Shown piece after piece: positions 1 to 6,947 of a DNA stretch of 15,903 bases. The translations under genes and the position numbers were made by a program. Source of the DNA: CBDUVZ01 sp965370805 (GTDB taxonomy: Bacteria; Hydrothermota; Tepidihabitantia; Tepidihabitantales; Tepidihabitantaceae); the NCBI GenBank assembly GCA_965370805.1, contig CBDUVZ010000066.1, forward strand, positions 1 through 15,903, read 5' to 3'. The notes below the pieces were generated by a model, which was not told the DNA's origin, searched no databases, and saw nothing but the letters and a program-made list of their open reading frames with translations. Numbering within the stretch: position 1 is the stretch's first letter; each line of letters starts with the position of its first letter.

Positions 1-28
1 ACGAATGCCGAATGTCGAATGACGAATG
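1..28. repeat. Tandem heptamer repeat, 4 copies of NCGAATG
   Basis: Four consecutive 7-base units, acgaatg, ccgaatg, tcgaatg and acgaatg, differ only in their first base. The array begins at the window edge, so it may be longer upstream. Each unit carries an ATG, and because the period is 7 these fall in different frames. One of them is the apparent start codon of the first gene. Confidence 0.75.
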
Positions 29-380
29 CCCGACCGACAAGGGCAAGAAGACGAAAGGCCGGCGGCTGGCGAAGTCGGCGAGCGATCCTTTGAGCCGGAT
101 GCAGGATGAGCCGTCCCCGGTGGAGCAGACGGCCCGGAAGTATGCCGCCCGGCATCTGCGCCAAGCGATGGTGCCGATGCTGCCATTGGAGCGGCAGTGC
201 GTTATCGCCCGGCTGGCGCGGCGGATGAGTTTCGACGCGATTGCGCACGAGCTTGACGTGACCCGCGAGGAAGTGCTGGACGTGCTGGCGCGGGCGCGGA
301 GTCGGATTCAGTCGTACACGACGTACTTCAATAACAGTTGGTACTGGAGAGACGGCCCGGCGTCCGCGGACGCCGTGTAA
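12..380 (+). CDS. Small sigma-70 region-4-like helix-turn-helix protein
   Basis: This 122-residue protein resembles a lone sigma-70 region 4. Residues about 56-100 contain LPLERQCVIARLARRMSF followed by AIAHELDVTREEVLDVLARA, which is the usual order of a region-4 DNA-binding helix-turn-helix. No region 2 (core-binding and -10-melting helices) precedes it. The first 45 residues are basic, polar and probably disordered. The function is unknown. It may be a transcription regulator or a sigma-like accessory protein. The start is uncertain: the ATG at 12 lies inside a heptamer repeat and has no Shine-Dalgarno sequence. The next in-frame ATG, at 99, would give 93 residues and keep the whole HTH. 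The reading frame is also open upstream to the window edge, so the gene could be longer. Confidence 0.6.
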   Translation: MSNDECPTDKGKKTKGRRLAKSASDPLSRMQDEPSPVEQTARKYAARHLRQAMVPMLPLERQCVIARLARRMSFDAIAHELDVTREEVLDVLARARSRIQSYTTYFNNSWYWRDGPASADAV

Positions 381-393
381 CGAGCCGGGCGTC
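358..393 (+). terminator. Palindrome at the end of the first gene, terminator-like
   Basis: Positions 358-375 form a perfect 18-base palindrome (cggcgtccg/cggacgccg) covering the last codons of the first gene. An alternative stem pairs gacgcc (369-374) with ggcgtc (388-393) and is followed by tgtctta. Either could end transcription or protect the 3' end. There is no strong T-tract, so the call is tentative. Confidence 0.3.
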
Positions 394-407
394 TGTCTTA
401 TCCTGAC

Positions 408-533
408 CCCTCACCCTGACCCTCTCCCGCAAGGGGAGAGGGAACAGGAACGGCAAGACCTGCCAAAGGGTCACTTCCTTTCCTTTGAGGGCACGGCCGC
501 CGGTGCGTCCTCGCACGAGGATTGAGGTGAGGG
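408..533. repeat. Dispersed-type inverted-repeat element (MITE/REP-like)
   Basis: The outer 8 bases form an inverted repeat, ccctcacc (408-415) and ggtgaggg (526-533). Inside the left end is a strong hairpin: a 9-bp stem, ccctctccc (420-428) with gggagaggg (434-442), around the loop gcaag. No protein is encoded. Motifs of this sort (CCCTCACCCTGACCCTCTCCC with a matching GGGAGAGGG) recur as intergenic repeats in many genomes. That this one is multicopy here is an inference from memory, since one copy is visible. It is part of the gene-free stretch 381-1136. Confidence 0.55.
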
Positions 534-549
534 TAACGGAATGGGGAGT

Positions 550-579
550 GCGGAAGCGATGAGCTTCCGCTTTTCTTTC
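550..579 (+). terminator. Rho-independent terminator
   Basis: A perfect 8-bp stem, gcggaagc (550-557) with gcttccgc (563-570), encloses the loop gatga and is followed at once by ttttcttt. It works only in the plus direction, since the other side has no T-run. It lies 170 bases after the first gene and may end that transcript or one from the repeat element. Between here and 735 I see only a weak inverted repeat, gcagccc (609-615) with gggctgc (636-642). Confidence 0.6.
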
Positions 580-734
580 CCGAAGCGACGTTCCCGTAGA
601 CCGGAGCGGCAGCCCTGCTGACGCAGTCCACAGGCGGGCTGCGGGATGGGGAGTTGCTTTGTTCCGGGTGGTTGGTTCATCGTGTCCGCTGAGTGTCCTT
701 TCCGGGTAGTGGAAGAGAAACGTCATCAGGCAGG

Positions 735-762
735 TTGACCAATTCGTTCCGGCCGTTATGAT
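735..762 (+). promoter_or_regulatory. Possible sigma-70-type promoter
   Basis: A TTGACC box (735-740) and a TATGAT box (757-762) are separated by 16 bases. The geometry matches the three better promoters in this window. No gene starts close downstream, so it could be a distal promoter for the operon starting at 1137 or drive an unrecognised RNA. The 12-base string gcaggttgacca that contains the -35 box recurs near 809-820 without a -10 partner. Confidence 0.35.
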
Positions 763-908
763 TCCTGTCCATTGGAGATGCGGGGTCGTGGGTCGGGAGA
801 GGATGAGCAGGTTGACCAGGCAAGTGAGTGTTTCGTTGTGACAGGAGGATGCGATTGCGGACGCAATGCTGGCCCAGGGAGTGGTTTGAGCGTCCCGGCC
901 GAGCGATA

Positions 909-936
909 TTGACAGGGAAACGGCCAGTGCTATACT
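909..936 (+). promoter_or_regulatory. Sigma-70-type promoter of the NuoEF-like operon
   Basis: TTGACA (909-914), a 16-base spacer and TATACT (931-936) make a near-consensus promoter. Transcription should start near 943, leaving an untranslated leader of about 190 bases before the first start codon at 1137. I see no riboswitch class in that leader, only a weak stem ccgcgc/gtgcgg around 1008-1031. A second TTGACA at 1114-1119 has no -10 partner and lies too near the start codon. Confidence 0.65.
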
Positions 937-1136
937 CAGCGTCCTTTTCGGAATCCGGCTGTGATGACGCTATTGATGACCGCATCGTCGGTAGACAGAA
1001 TGGTCTTCCGCGCGGGTTCAACTGCGTGCGGGATTTTCGGTTCGGCTGGTAGTTACGTGCCGCAGACCATGAGGATTGAGCGTGGTGTGCGGACAGGCGT
1101 ATCGATCTCGGTGTTGACAATGGAAGGGAGGTTCCG

Positions 1137-1604
1137 TTGGCGGATGTAGACGGAATCATTGACAGGTACGGCGACAACAAGCGTTTCCTGATTGCGGTTC
1201 TCCAGGATATCCAGGAGCAGGAGCGCTACCTGCCGAAGGAGGCGTTGTGCCGGGTCGCGGAGCGCCTGAACATGCCGTTGATTGAGGTGTATGGCGCGGC
1301 GACTTTCTATTCCGCGTTCAGCCTGGAGCCGCGCGGCGAGCATGAAGTCACGGTGTGCATGGGTACGGCCTGTCACGTCCGGGGCAGCCGGCGAATCCTC
1401 GAGGAGTTCGAGCGGCAGATCGGGGTGGAGGCCGGGCACACGACCGAGGACCTTCAGTTCACGCTGGAGACTGTAAACTGCCTGGGCTGTTGCGCTATCG
1501 GTCCGGTCGTGGTCGTGGACGGCGAGTACCACGGCGAGATGAGGTCGAACCGGGTCAAGGCCCTGGTCAACGGATGCCGCAAGCCGGAGAAAGCCGAGGC
1601 GTGA
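1137..1604 (+). CDS. NuoE/HndA-like [2Fe-2S] subunit (thioredoxin-like ferredoxin)
   Basis: This 155-residue protein is a full-length member of the NuoE / 24-kDa / HndA family. It is an N-terminal helical bundle followed by a thioredoxin-like [2Fe-2S] domain. The four expected ligands are present: C74 and C79 in VCMGTAC, and C115 and C119 in NCLGCCAIGP. The motif VYGAATFYSAFSLEPRG (about 51-67) is typical of the family. It passes electrons to or from the FMN subunit encoded next. The start is TTG, supported by the strong ribosome site gggagg five bases upstream and by the conserved N-terminal region that follows. Its TGA overlaps the ATG of the NuoF-like gene (TGATG), so the two are probably translationally coupled. 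Complex I is unlikely because no membrane subunits are nearby; a soluble diaphorase or bifurcating module fits better. Confidence 0.92.
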   Translation: MADVDGIIDRYGDNKRFLIAVLQDIQEQERYLPKEALCRVAERLNMPLIEVYGAATFYSAFSLEPRGEHEVTVCMGTACHVRGSRRILEEFERQIGVEAGHTTEDLQFTLETVNCLGCCAIGPVVVVDGEYHGEMRSNRVKALVNGCRKPEKAEA

Positions 1605-3448
1605 TGGGCAAGTTGAAATCATTTCAGGAACTGCAGGCACTCCAGAAGAAACTGTCCGGCGAGCAGCACCGTGACCGGCCGACGATTGTTGTTTCCAACG
1701 GCACGTGTGGCCGGTCCCGTGGTTCGGACAAGGTGTACGCCGCGTTCGAGGCCGGAATCAAGGAGCGCAAGCTCGAAGAGAAGGTGAACCTGCGCGACAG
1801 CGGGTGCCACGGATTCTGCCAGGCCGAGCCGAACGTGGTGATTCTCCCGGAAGGGATCTTTTACGCCAACCTGAAGCCGGAAGACGCGGCCGTGATTCTG
1901 GATGAGACTATCGGGAACGGCAAGGTCGTGGACCGGTTGTTGTACGAGGACCCGGGAACCGGCAGCAAGGCCGCGAAGCTCAGTGAGATGCCGTTCTACC
2001 GGAAGCAGAATCGGCTGGTATCCGGGCGCAACCTGCAGCTTGACCCGACGCGGATTGAGGACTACCTGGCCATCGGTGGATATTCGGGTCTGGCCAAGGC
2101 GCTGGGTATGGAGCCGAAGGCGGTGACCGATGAAGTGCTCAAGTCCGGGCTGCGTGGCCGGGGCGGCGGCGGATTCCCGACCGGGGTGAAGTGGCAGCGG
2201 GGCGGGGCCGGCAAGGAGAAGTACATCATCTGCAACGCGGATGAAGGGGACCCGGGCGCTTACATGGACCGGAGTCTGCTGGAAGGGAACCCGCACGGCG
2301 TGATCGAGGGAATGATCATCGGTGCCCACGCAATCGGTGCCACCCAAGGTGTGATCTACGTGCGGACCGAGTATCCACTGGCAGTCGCCAACCTGACCAA
2401 GGCAATCGATTCGGCCCGGGAGTACGGACTCCTCGGTGAGAACATCCTCGGCAGCGGGGTCAGCTTCGATATATCGATTGCCCGAGGTGCGGGAGCGTTC
2501 GTCTGCGGCGAGGAGACGGCCCTGATTGCCTCGATTGAGGGCAAGATGGGCGAGCCGCGCCAGCGTCCGCCGTATCCGGGTCAGAAGGGCCTCTGGGGCA
2601 AGCCGACGATTGTCAATAATGTCGAGACGTGGAGTACGATCCCGCACATCGTTGAGCGTGGCGCGGACGAGTTCGCGTCCATCGGAACCGAAGGGAGCAA
2701 GGGCACCAAGATATTCTCCCTGGTCGGCAAGGTGAACAACACCGGCCTGGTCGAGGTGCCGATGGGCATCACGCTGCGCGAAGTGGTTTTCGACGTAGGC
2801 GGCGGGATTCCCGGAGGCCGCAAGTTCAAGGCGGTGCAGACCGGCGGGCCGTCCGGCGGTTGCATCCCGGCCGAGAAGCTGGACCTGCCGGTGGACTACG
2901 AGAGCCTGACCGCGGCCGGCGCGATGATGGGCTCGGGCGGCATGATTGTCATGGACGAGACGACGTGCATGGTCGACCTCACCAGGTACTTCCTGAACTT
3001 CCTGCAGGACGAGTCCTGTGGCAAGTGTTTTTCCTGCCGTGAAGGGACCCAGCGGATGTACGAGGTCGTGAACCGGATTGCCGAGGGGAAAGGCCGCGAA
3101 GGGGACCTGGAGTTCCTGGAGGAGCTGGCCCGGATGGTCAAGGACGCCTCGATGTGCGGCCTGGGACAGACTGCGGGGAATCCGGTGCTGTCCACACTGC
3201 GCTATTTCCGCGATGAGTACGAAGCTCACATTCGCGACAAGAAATGCCCGGCCGGAGTGTGCAAGGCGCTCATTACGTACCGGATTATCGAGGACAAGTG
3301 CACCGGCTGCATGGCGTGTGCCAAGGCATGTCCGCAGGGTGTAATCAGCGGCGAGAAGAAAAAGCCTCACCGGATTGACCAAGATGGCTGCATCAAGTGC
3401 GGAATCTGCAAAGACACCTGCAAGTTCGATGCAATCGTGGTTGAATAG
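1604..3448 (+). CDS. NuoF/HndC-like NAD(H)-FMN flavoprotein with Fe-S domains
   Basis: This 614-residue soluble flavoprotein oxidises or reduces NAD(H) through FMN. In order it has: an N-terminal thioredoxin-like [2Fe-2S] domain (about 25-115; C35, C68, C72); the NuoF core with the glycine-rich loop GLRGRGGGGFPTGVKW (182-197) and NADEGDPGAYMDR (211-223); the [4Fe-4S] site ESCGKCFSCREGT with C472, C475 and C478, plus C518; and a C-terminal 2x[4Fe-4S] ferredoxin (C566/569/572/576 and C596/599/602/606). Complex I NuoF lacks the two terminal extensions. HndC and HydB of [FeFe]-hydrogenases have them, including the bifurcating ones. The N-terminal domain shows Ser31 where many relatives have a first cysteine, so only three of four ligands are evident. 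The ATG overlaps the preceding stop. The third gene follows after 9 bases. Confidence 0.93.
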   Translation: MGKLKSFQELQALQKKLSGEQHRDRPTIVVSNGTCGRSRGSDKVYAAFEAGIKERKLEEKVNLRDSGCHGFCQAEPNVVILPEGIFYANLKPEDAAVILDETIGNGKVVDRLLYEDPGTGSKAAKLSEMPFYRKQNRLVSGRNLQLDPTRIEDYLAIGGYSGLAKALGMEPKAVTDEVLKSGLRGRGGGGFPTGVKWQRGGAGKEKYIICNADEGDPGAYMDRSLLEGNPHGVIEGMIIGAHAIGATQGVIYVRTEYPLAVANLTKAIDSAREYGLLGENILGSGVSFDISIARGAGAFVCGEETALIASIEGKMGEPRQRPPYPGQKGLWGKPTIVNNVETWSTIPHIVERGADEFASIGTEGSKGTKIFSLVGKVNNTGLVEVPMGITLREVVFDVGGGIPGGRKFKAVQTGGPSGGCIPAEKLDLPVDYESLTAAGAMMGSGGMIVMDETTCMVDLTRYFLNFLQDESCGKCFSCREGTQRMYEVVNRIAEGKGREGDLEFLEELARMVKDASMCGLGQTAGNPVLSTLRYFRDEYEAHIRDKKCPAGVCKALITYRIIEDKCTGCMACAKACPQGVISGEKKKPHRIDQDGCIKCGICKDTCKFDAIVVE

Positions 3449-3457
3449 GAGCGAGCG

Positions 3458-4165
3458 ATGCCAAAGGTATCAATCAACGGAATCGACATTGAGCTTGACC
3501 AGGGAACGACAATCCTTGAGGCGGCCAAGTTCCTGGGAATCAATCTCCCGACTCTCTGCTACGACGAAGGACTGAGGCCGTACGGGGCGTGCCGGTTGTG
3601 CGTTGTGGAGATCGGTGAGGGTGAGCGAACAAAGCTGGTTTCGGCCTGCACCTATCCGATTGAGGACGGTCTGAAGGTCCGGACCCATTCGCGGCGCGTG
3701 ATGGAAGTCCGGAGTATGCTCATCGAGATGTACCTGGCGACCTGTCCGTCGTCGAAGACGATCCAGGACCTGGCGTCGAAATGGGGAGTTACCCGGTGCC
3801 GGTTCGAGGTCAAGCATGAGGATTGTATTCTGTGCGGACTGTGCGTCCGGATGTGCGAGCAGCAGATGAACGCCAGGGCTATCGGTTTCGTGGGTCGGGG
3901 CAAGGACCGGAGGATTACTACCCCGTTTGACGAGAAGTCGGACGTGTGCCGGCTCTGCGGCGCGTGCATGTATATCTGCCCGGTCTGCGAGGCCCGGTGC
4001 CAGGGCCCGCAGGAGGAGTCGGCGATCTGCGGTGCCTGTCTGGCATGCGAACCGCCGTGCCTGGACAAGTGGGATGACATGAAGTGTTATATGGACCCCT
4101 GTGTCTGGTGCGAGCAGGAGTCTCCTGAGAAAAAGAAGGCAGAAACAGTTACGACCCAGCAGTAA
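3458..4165 (+). CDS. NuoG/HydA N-terminal-like multi-cluster ferredoxin without hydrogenase domain
   Basis: This 235-residue electron-transfer protein begins like NuoG or HydA with a plant-type [2Fe-2S] domain (C34, C45, C48, C64). Two [4Fe-4S] motifs follow (C123/126/129/133 and C164/167/170/174). The His-Cys3 cluster site that usually lies between them is not evident; only C96 remains in LATCPSSKTIQ. The H-cluster domain of [FeFe]-hydrogenase is absent, because the protein stops after a short tail. That tail is unusually rich in cysteine: C177, C181, a further CxxCxxCxxxC motif (C191/194/197/201), then C210, C215 and C218. It therefore probably carries four or more clusters. The ribosome site AGGAG overlaps the previous stop, six bases before the ATG. 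By position it links the NuoEF-like core to a third partner, plausibly the FMN protein encoded next. Confidence 0.85.
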   Translation: MPKVSINGIDIELDQGTTILEAAKFLGINLPTLCYDEGLRPYGACRLCVVEIGEGERTKLVSACTYPIEDGLKVRTHSRRVMEVRSMLIEMYLATCPSSKTIQDLASKWGVTRCRFEVKHEDCILCGLCVRMCEQQMNARAIGFVGRGKDRRITTPFDEKSDVCRLCGACMYICPVCEARCQGPQEESAICGACLACEPPCLDKWDDMKCYMDPCVWCEQESPEKKKAETVTTQQ

Positions 4166-4176
4166 GGAGGATCGGA

Positions 4177-5760
4177 GTGGGAACTCTAACCAGACTGAAC
4201 GCCTCGGCGGCAACCCTGACCAAGAACCGGACCGAGGAATCGCGCACCCATCTGAGCGGGATGTGCGTCACCTGTGTCGATGGCTGCATCGGCATGTGCG
4301 AAATCGGCAAGTCGGCCTATCGCGGCCACGAGTGCATCTACCCTCAGCCGTTCGGGATTATCACTGCGGCGTCCGAAAAGGACTACCCGGTTGACTACTC
4401 CCATTTTACGATCTTGGGAACCGCAGTCGGCGCGCACGGGATTGAGGCCGATTCTGACAAGGCTGTGTTCCCGAACGTCAGCATCGAGCAGAAGTTCGGG
4501 CACGACAAAGGAATCAAGGTCCGCCTCCCGATTGTGATTGCGGGCATGGGCTCAACCAACGTCGCTAAGATAAACTGGGACGGGCTGGCCGGCGGCGCCG
4601 CAGTGGCAGGCGCGATGGTGACCGTGGGCGAGAACGTCTGCGGCATGGACCCGAAGTCCGAGATCAAGGACGGCCGGGTTATACACTCGCCGGAGATGGA
4701 GCGCCGGATCGACCTGTTCAGGCAGTGGCAGCGTGACGGGTACGGCGATATCGTGGTCCAGTCGAACGTCGAGGACACGAAGCTCGGCACCCTGGAATAC
4801 GTGATTCAGAAGCTCGGGGTACGAATTGTTGAGTTGAAGTGGGGCCAGGGCGCGAAAGACATCGGCGGCGAAGTGAAGATCAAGGACCTGAAGAAAGCCC
4901 AGATGCTGTACGAGCGCGGGTACGTGGTCCTGCCGGATCCGACCGACCCGGATATCATCAAGGCGTTCGAGCACGGGTCGTTCAAGGAGTTCGAGCGGCA
5001 CTCGCGCGTCGGGATGGTGACCGAGGAATCGTTCATGGAGCGCGTCGCCCAGTTGCGCAAGGCCGGAGCCAGGTACGTGACCCTGAAGACCGGGGCTTAC
5101 CGGCCGGCCGACCTGGCCCGGGCGGTCAAGTTCGCATCCAAGGCCAAGCTGGACATGCTGACCGTGGACGGTGCGGGCGGTGGAACCGGGATGAGTCCGT
5201 GGCGGATGATGAACGAATGGGGCGTGCCCCCGGTCGAACTGCACTCGCTGCTGTTTCAGTACTGCGACAAGCTGGCGAAGAAGGGCGAGCACATACCGAT
5301 GATCGCGCCCGCAGGCGGGTTCACGTTCGAGGACCATATGTTCAAGGCGCTGGCTCTTGGAGCACCGTATGCCGGGATGCTCGGTATGGCCCGCGGGCCT
5401 CTGGCTGCGGCCATGGTCGGTAAGACGGTCGGCACCAAAATCCAGCAGGGCGACATCCCGGTGTACATCGAGCGGTTCGGCAACACTGCCGAGGAAATCT
5501 TCGTCACCGCGCCCGAACTGCGCAAGCTGTACCGCGACAAGTTCGAGCAGATTCCGACCGGCGCGATGGGAGTGTACACCTACTTCGAGCGGCTGGCTCA
5601 GGGGCTGCGCCAGATGATGGCCGGTTCCCGGAAGTTCAACCTCGGCGTGCTGAGCCGGGATGACATCGCGTCCCTGACACCGGAGTGCGCGGCGATCTCG
5701 GGTATTCCGCACGTCATGGATGTCGACAAGGAGGAAGTCGAAGGAATCCTCAACGGCTAG
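4177..5760 (+). CDS. FMN-binding glutamate synthase-like oxidoreductase
   Basis: This 527-residue protein is related to the FMN-binding central domain of glutamate synthase (Pfam Glu_synthase). Supporting motifs are KWGQGAKDIGG (221-231) and the flavin-phosphate loop VDGAGGGTGMSPWRMMNEWG (330-349), followed by a TIM-barrel-like C-terminal half. The glutamine amidotransferase domain and the GXGXG domain are missing. The [3Fe-4S] cysteine motif normally found after the FMN loop is also missing. Instead the N-terminus carries C30, C33, C37, C41 and C53 (CVTCVDGCIGMC), a likely Fe-S site in a different place. It starts at GTG with a perfect GGAGG six bases upstream, 11 bases after the ferredoxin gene. 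The reaction is unknown. Glutamate synthesis is possible only if other subunits supply ammonia and electrons; another 2-oxoacid or imine reduction is equally open. Confidence 0.85.
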   Translation: MGTLTRLNASAATLTKNRTEESRTHLSGMCVTCVDGCIGMCEIGKSAYRGHECIYPQPFGIITAASEKDYPVDYSHFTILGTAVGAHGIEADSDKAVFPNVSIEQKFGHDKGIKVRLPIVIAGMGSTNVAKINWDGLAGGAAVAGAMVTVGENVCGMDPKSEIKDGRVIHSPEMERRIDLFRQWQRDGYGDIVVQSNVEDTKLGTLEYVIQKLGVRIVELKWGQGAKDIGGEVKIKDLKKAQMLYERGYVVLPDPTDPDIIKAFEHGSFKEFERHSRVGMVTEESFMERVAQLRKAGARYVTLKTGAYRPADLARAVKFASKAKLDMLTVDGAGGGTGMSPWRMMNEWGVPPVELHSLLFQYCDKLAKKGEHIPMIAPAGGFTFEDHMFKALALGAPYAGMLGMARGPLAAAMVGKTVGTKIQQGDIPVYIERFGNTAEEIFVTAPELRKLYRDKFEQIPTGAMGVYTYFERLAQGLRQMMAGSRKFNLGVLSRDDIASLTPECAAISGIPHVMDVDKEEVEGILNG

Positions 5761-5779
5761 CCGTCCGAGTCTGCGTTTC

Positions 5780-5808
5780 AAGCCGGGGCGTCAGTTACGC
5801 CCCGGCTT
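5780..5808 (+). terminator. Strong hairpin after the four-gene operon
   Basis: A perfect 11-bp G+C-rich stem, aagccggggcg (5780-5790) with cgccccggctt (5798-5808), closes a 7-base loop (tcagtta) 20 bases after the stop codon. No T-tract follows, so it may be a weak terminator or a 3'-end stabiliser. It separates the first operon from the promoter at 5861. Confidence 0.6.
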
Positions 5809-5860
5809 GCCCTAAGAGCTGACCGGACAAAGAGTTAGGGGCGCGTCGGCGGCAGGCTCC

Positions 5861-5888
5861 TTGACACCTCCGATTTGGATAGTATATT
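5861..5888 (+). promoter_or_regulatory. Sigma-70-type promoter of the NfnA/NfnB-like genes
   Basis: TTGACA (5861-5866) and TATATT (5883-5888) are separated by 16 bases, in a locally A+T-rich stretch. The predicted start near 5895 leaves a leader of about 105 bases. That leader contains a 25-codon ATG reading frame (5927-6004) ending exactly over the likely start codon of the next gene. Confidence 0.7.
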
Positions 5889-6000
5889 TATCGACTTTTC
5901 CGAAGTGAAAGAGCCTGCAAGAAAACATGCCAAACCGCGTTGACGACTGCGAGCTATTCGCGTGCCTGCTTCGTGGGCCGCTGACCGCTTGGGAGGCGTT

Positions 6001-6852
6001 CTGACCAGGATACTGAAGAAGGAAGTCCTCGCGCCGGGAATCAAGCGATTCGAGGTCGAGTCGCCGGATATCGCGGGCAAGGCTCTGCCCGGCCAGTTCG
6101 TTGTGCTCCGGATCAATGAAGCGGGCGAGCGGATTCCGCTGACCGTTGCCGACACGAGGCCGGATGACGGCGTCGTGGTTATCGTGTTCATGGAAGTCGG
6201 CAAGTCAACGAGGCTCCTCGGGACGCTCGAAGCGGGCGATTCGATACTGGATTTCATCGGGCCGCTGGGCCGGCCTTCGGAGATTGAGAAGTTCGGCACC
6301 GTGGTCTGCGTTGCCGGTGGGGTTGGGACGCCGGAGATATTCCCGATGGCGCGCGCCCTGAAGCGGGCGGGCAACAAGGTGATTTCCATTCTCGGTTTCC
6401 GCAACAAAGGCCTGGTGTTGATGGAAGATGCGATGCGGGCGGTTTCCGACGAGCTGATTGTGACGACCGACGACGGGAGCTACGGGACCAGTGGGTTTGT
6501 GACCGATGCCCTGAGCCAGGTCATTGAGCGCGGCGAGAAGCCGGACAGGGTGTTCGCGGTCGGGCCGGTAATCATGATGAAGATGGTCTCGAAAGTGACC
6601 GAACCCCACAGGATACCGACGATGGTGAGTCTGAACCCGATAATGCTGGACGGGACCGGGATGTGCGGTGTGTGTCGGGTTGATATTGCGGGCGAGATGA
6701 AGCTGGCGTGCGTCGACGGGCCGGAGTTCGACGGCCACAAAGTGGATTTCGACGGGCTGATGACGCGGCTGAAGGTGTACCTGCCCGAGGAAAAACAGTC
6801 GCTCCAGTTGTTCGAGGAGTCGGGTTGCTGCGGCAAGCAGGGGAAAGCATGA
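6001..6852 (+). CDS. NfnA/SudB-like ferredoxin-NADP+ reductase subunit alpha
   Basis: This FAD/NAD(P)-binding reductase has a C-terminal [2Fe-2S] cluster, as in NfnA, SudB or dihydroorotate dehydrogenase subunit B. With this start it has 283 residues, normal for the family. It shows the FAD motif ERIPLT (43-48), the nucleotide motif CVAGGVGTPEIFPMARAL (103-120), and the cluster region LDGTGMCGVC (216-225) with C237 in ACVDGPEFDGH. Starts are debatable: GTG at 5962 (296 residues) and TTG at 5989 have weak or no ribosome sites. CTG at 6001 follows gggagg by four bases and gives the family-like N-terminus MTRILKKEVLAPG, so I prefer it. The partner subunit is encoded at 7378, interrupted by a probable insertion. 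The tail ESGCCGKQGKA adds two cysteines. Confidence 0.88.
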   Translation: MTRILKKEVLAPGIKRFEVESPDIAGKALPGQFVVLRINEAGERIPLTVADTRPDDGVVVIVFMEVGKSTRLLGTLEAGDSILDFIGPLGRPSEIEKFGTVVCVAGGVGTPEIFPMARALKRAGNKVISILGFRNKGLVLMEDAMRAVSDELIVTTDDGSYGTSGFVTDALSQVIERGEKPDRVFAVGPVIMMKMVSKVTEPHRIPTMVSLNPIMLDGTGMCGVCRVDIAGEMKLACVDGPEFDGHKVDFDGLMTRLKVYLPEEKQSLQLFEESGCCGKQGKA

Positions 6853-6875
6853 ACCTCAGGAAATTGGAGCAAGGA

Positions 6876-6903
6876 AACCACAGATAAACACGGATGAACA
6901 CAG
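6876..6903 (+). repeat. Left inverted repeat of the GxxExxY cassette
   Basis: The repeat is built of 10-base units, cacagataaa then cacggatgaa then cacagat, preceded by aac. Related units (cacggatgga, cacagaag) recur at about 6943-6960, at the start of the enclosed gene. It pairs with 7330-7357 in inverted orientation. Confidence 0.7.
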
Positions 6904-6947
6904 ATCTGGAAACCGAGCGGAAAGTGCCATTGGAGGGCACAACACGG

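Noticed and set aside
848..1052. Plus-strand frame beginning ATG directly after aggagg
   Set aside because: The ribosome site abuts the ATG with no spacing, the product resembles nothing, and the frame overlaps the 909-936 promoter.
1114..1119. TTGACA just before the first redox gene as a promoter
   Set aside because: No -10 box follows at a usable distance before the start codon at 1137.
677..1180. Minus-strand frame of 167 codons in the gene-free stretch
   Set aside because: No recognisable domain and no ribosome site. It runs over a good promoter and into the NuoE-like gene, and its Ser/Arg/Pro-rich composition looks random.
1355..1603. Upstream in-frame extension of the NuoF-like gene
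   Set aside because: It would overlap most of the NuoE-like gene in another frame. The ATG at 1604 gives the normal family N-terminus.
1619..3382. Minus-strand open frame of 587 codons
   Set aside because: It lies entirely opposite the NuoF-like gene, whose cofactor motifs are intact. Its composition is typical of antisense in G+C-rich DNA.
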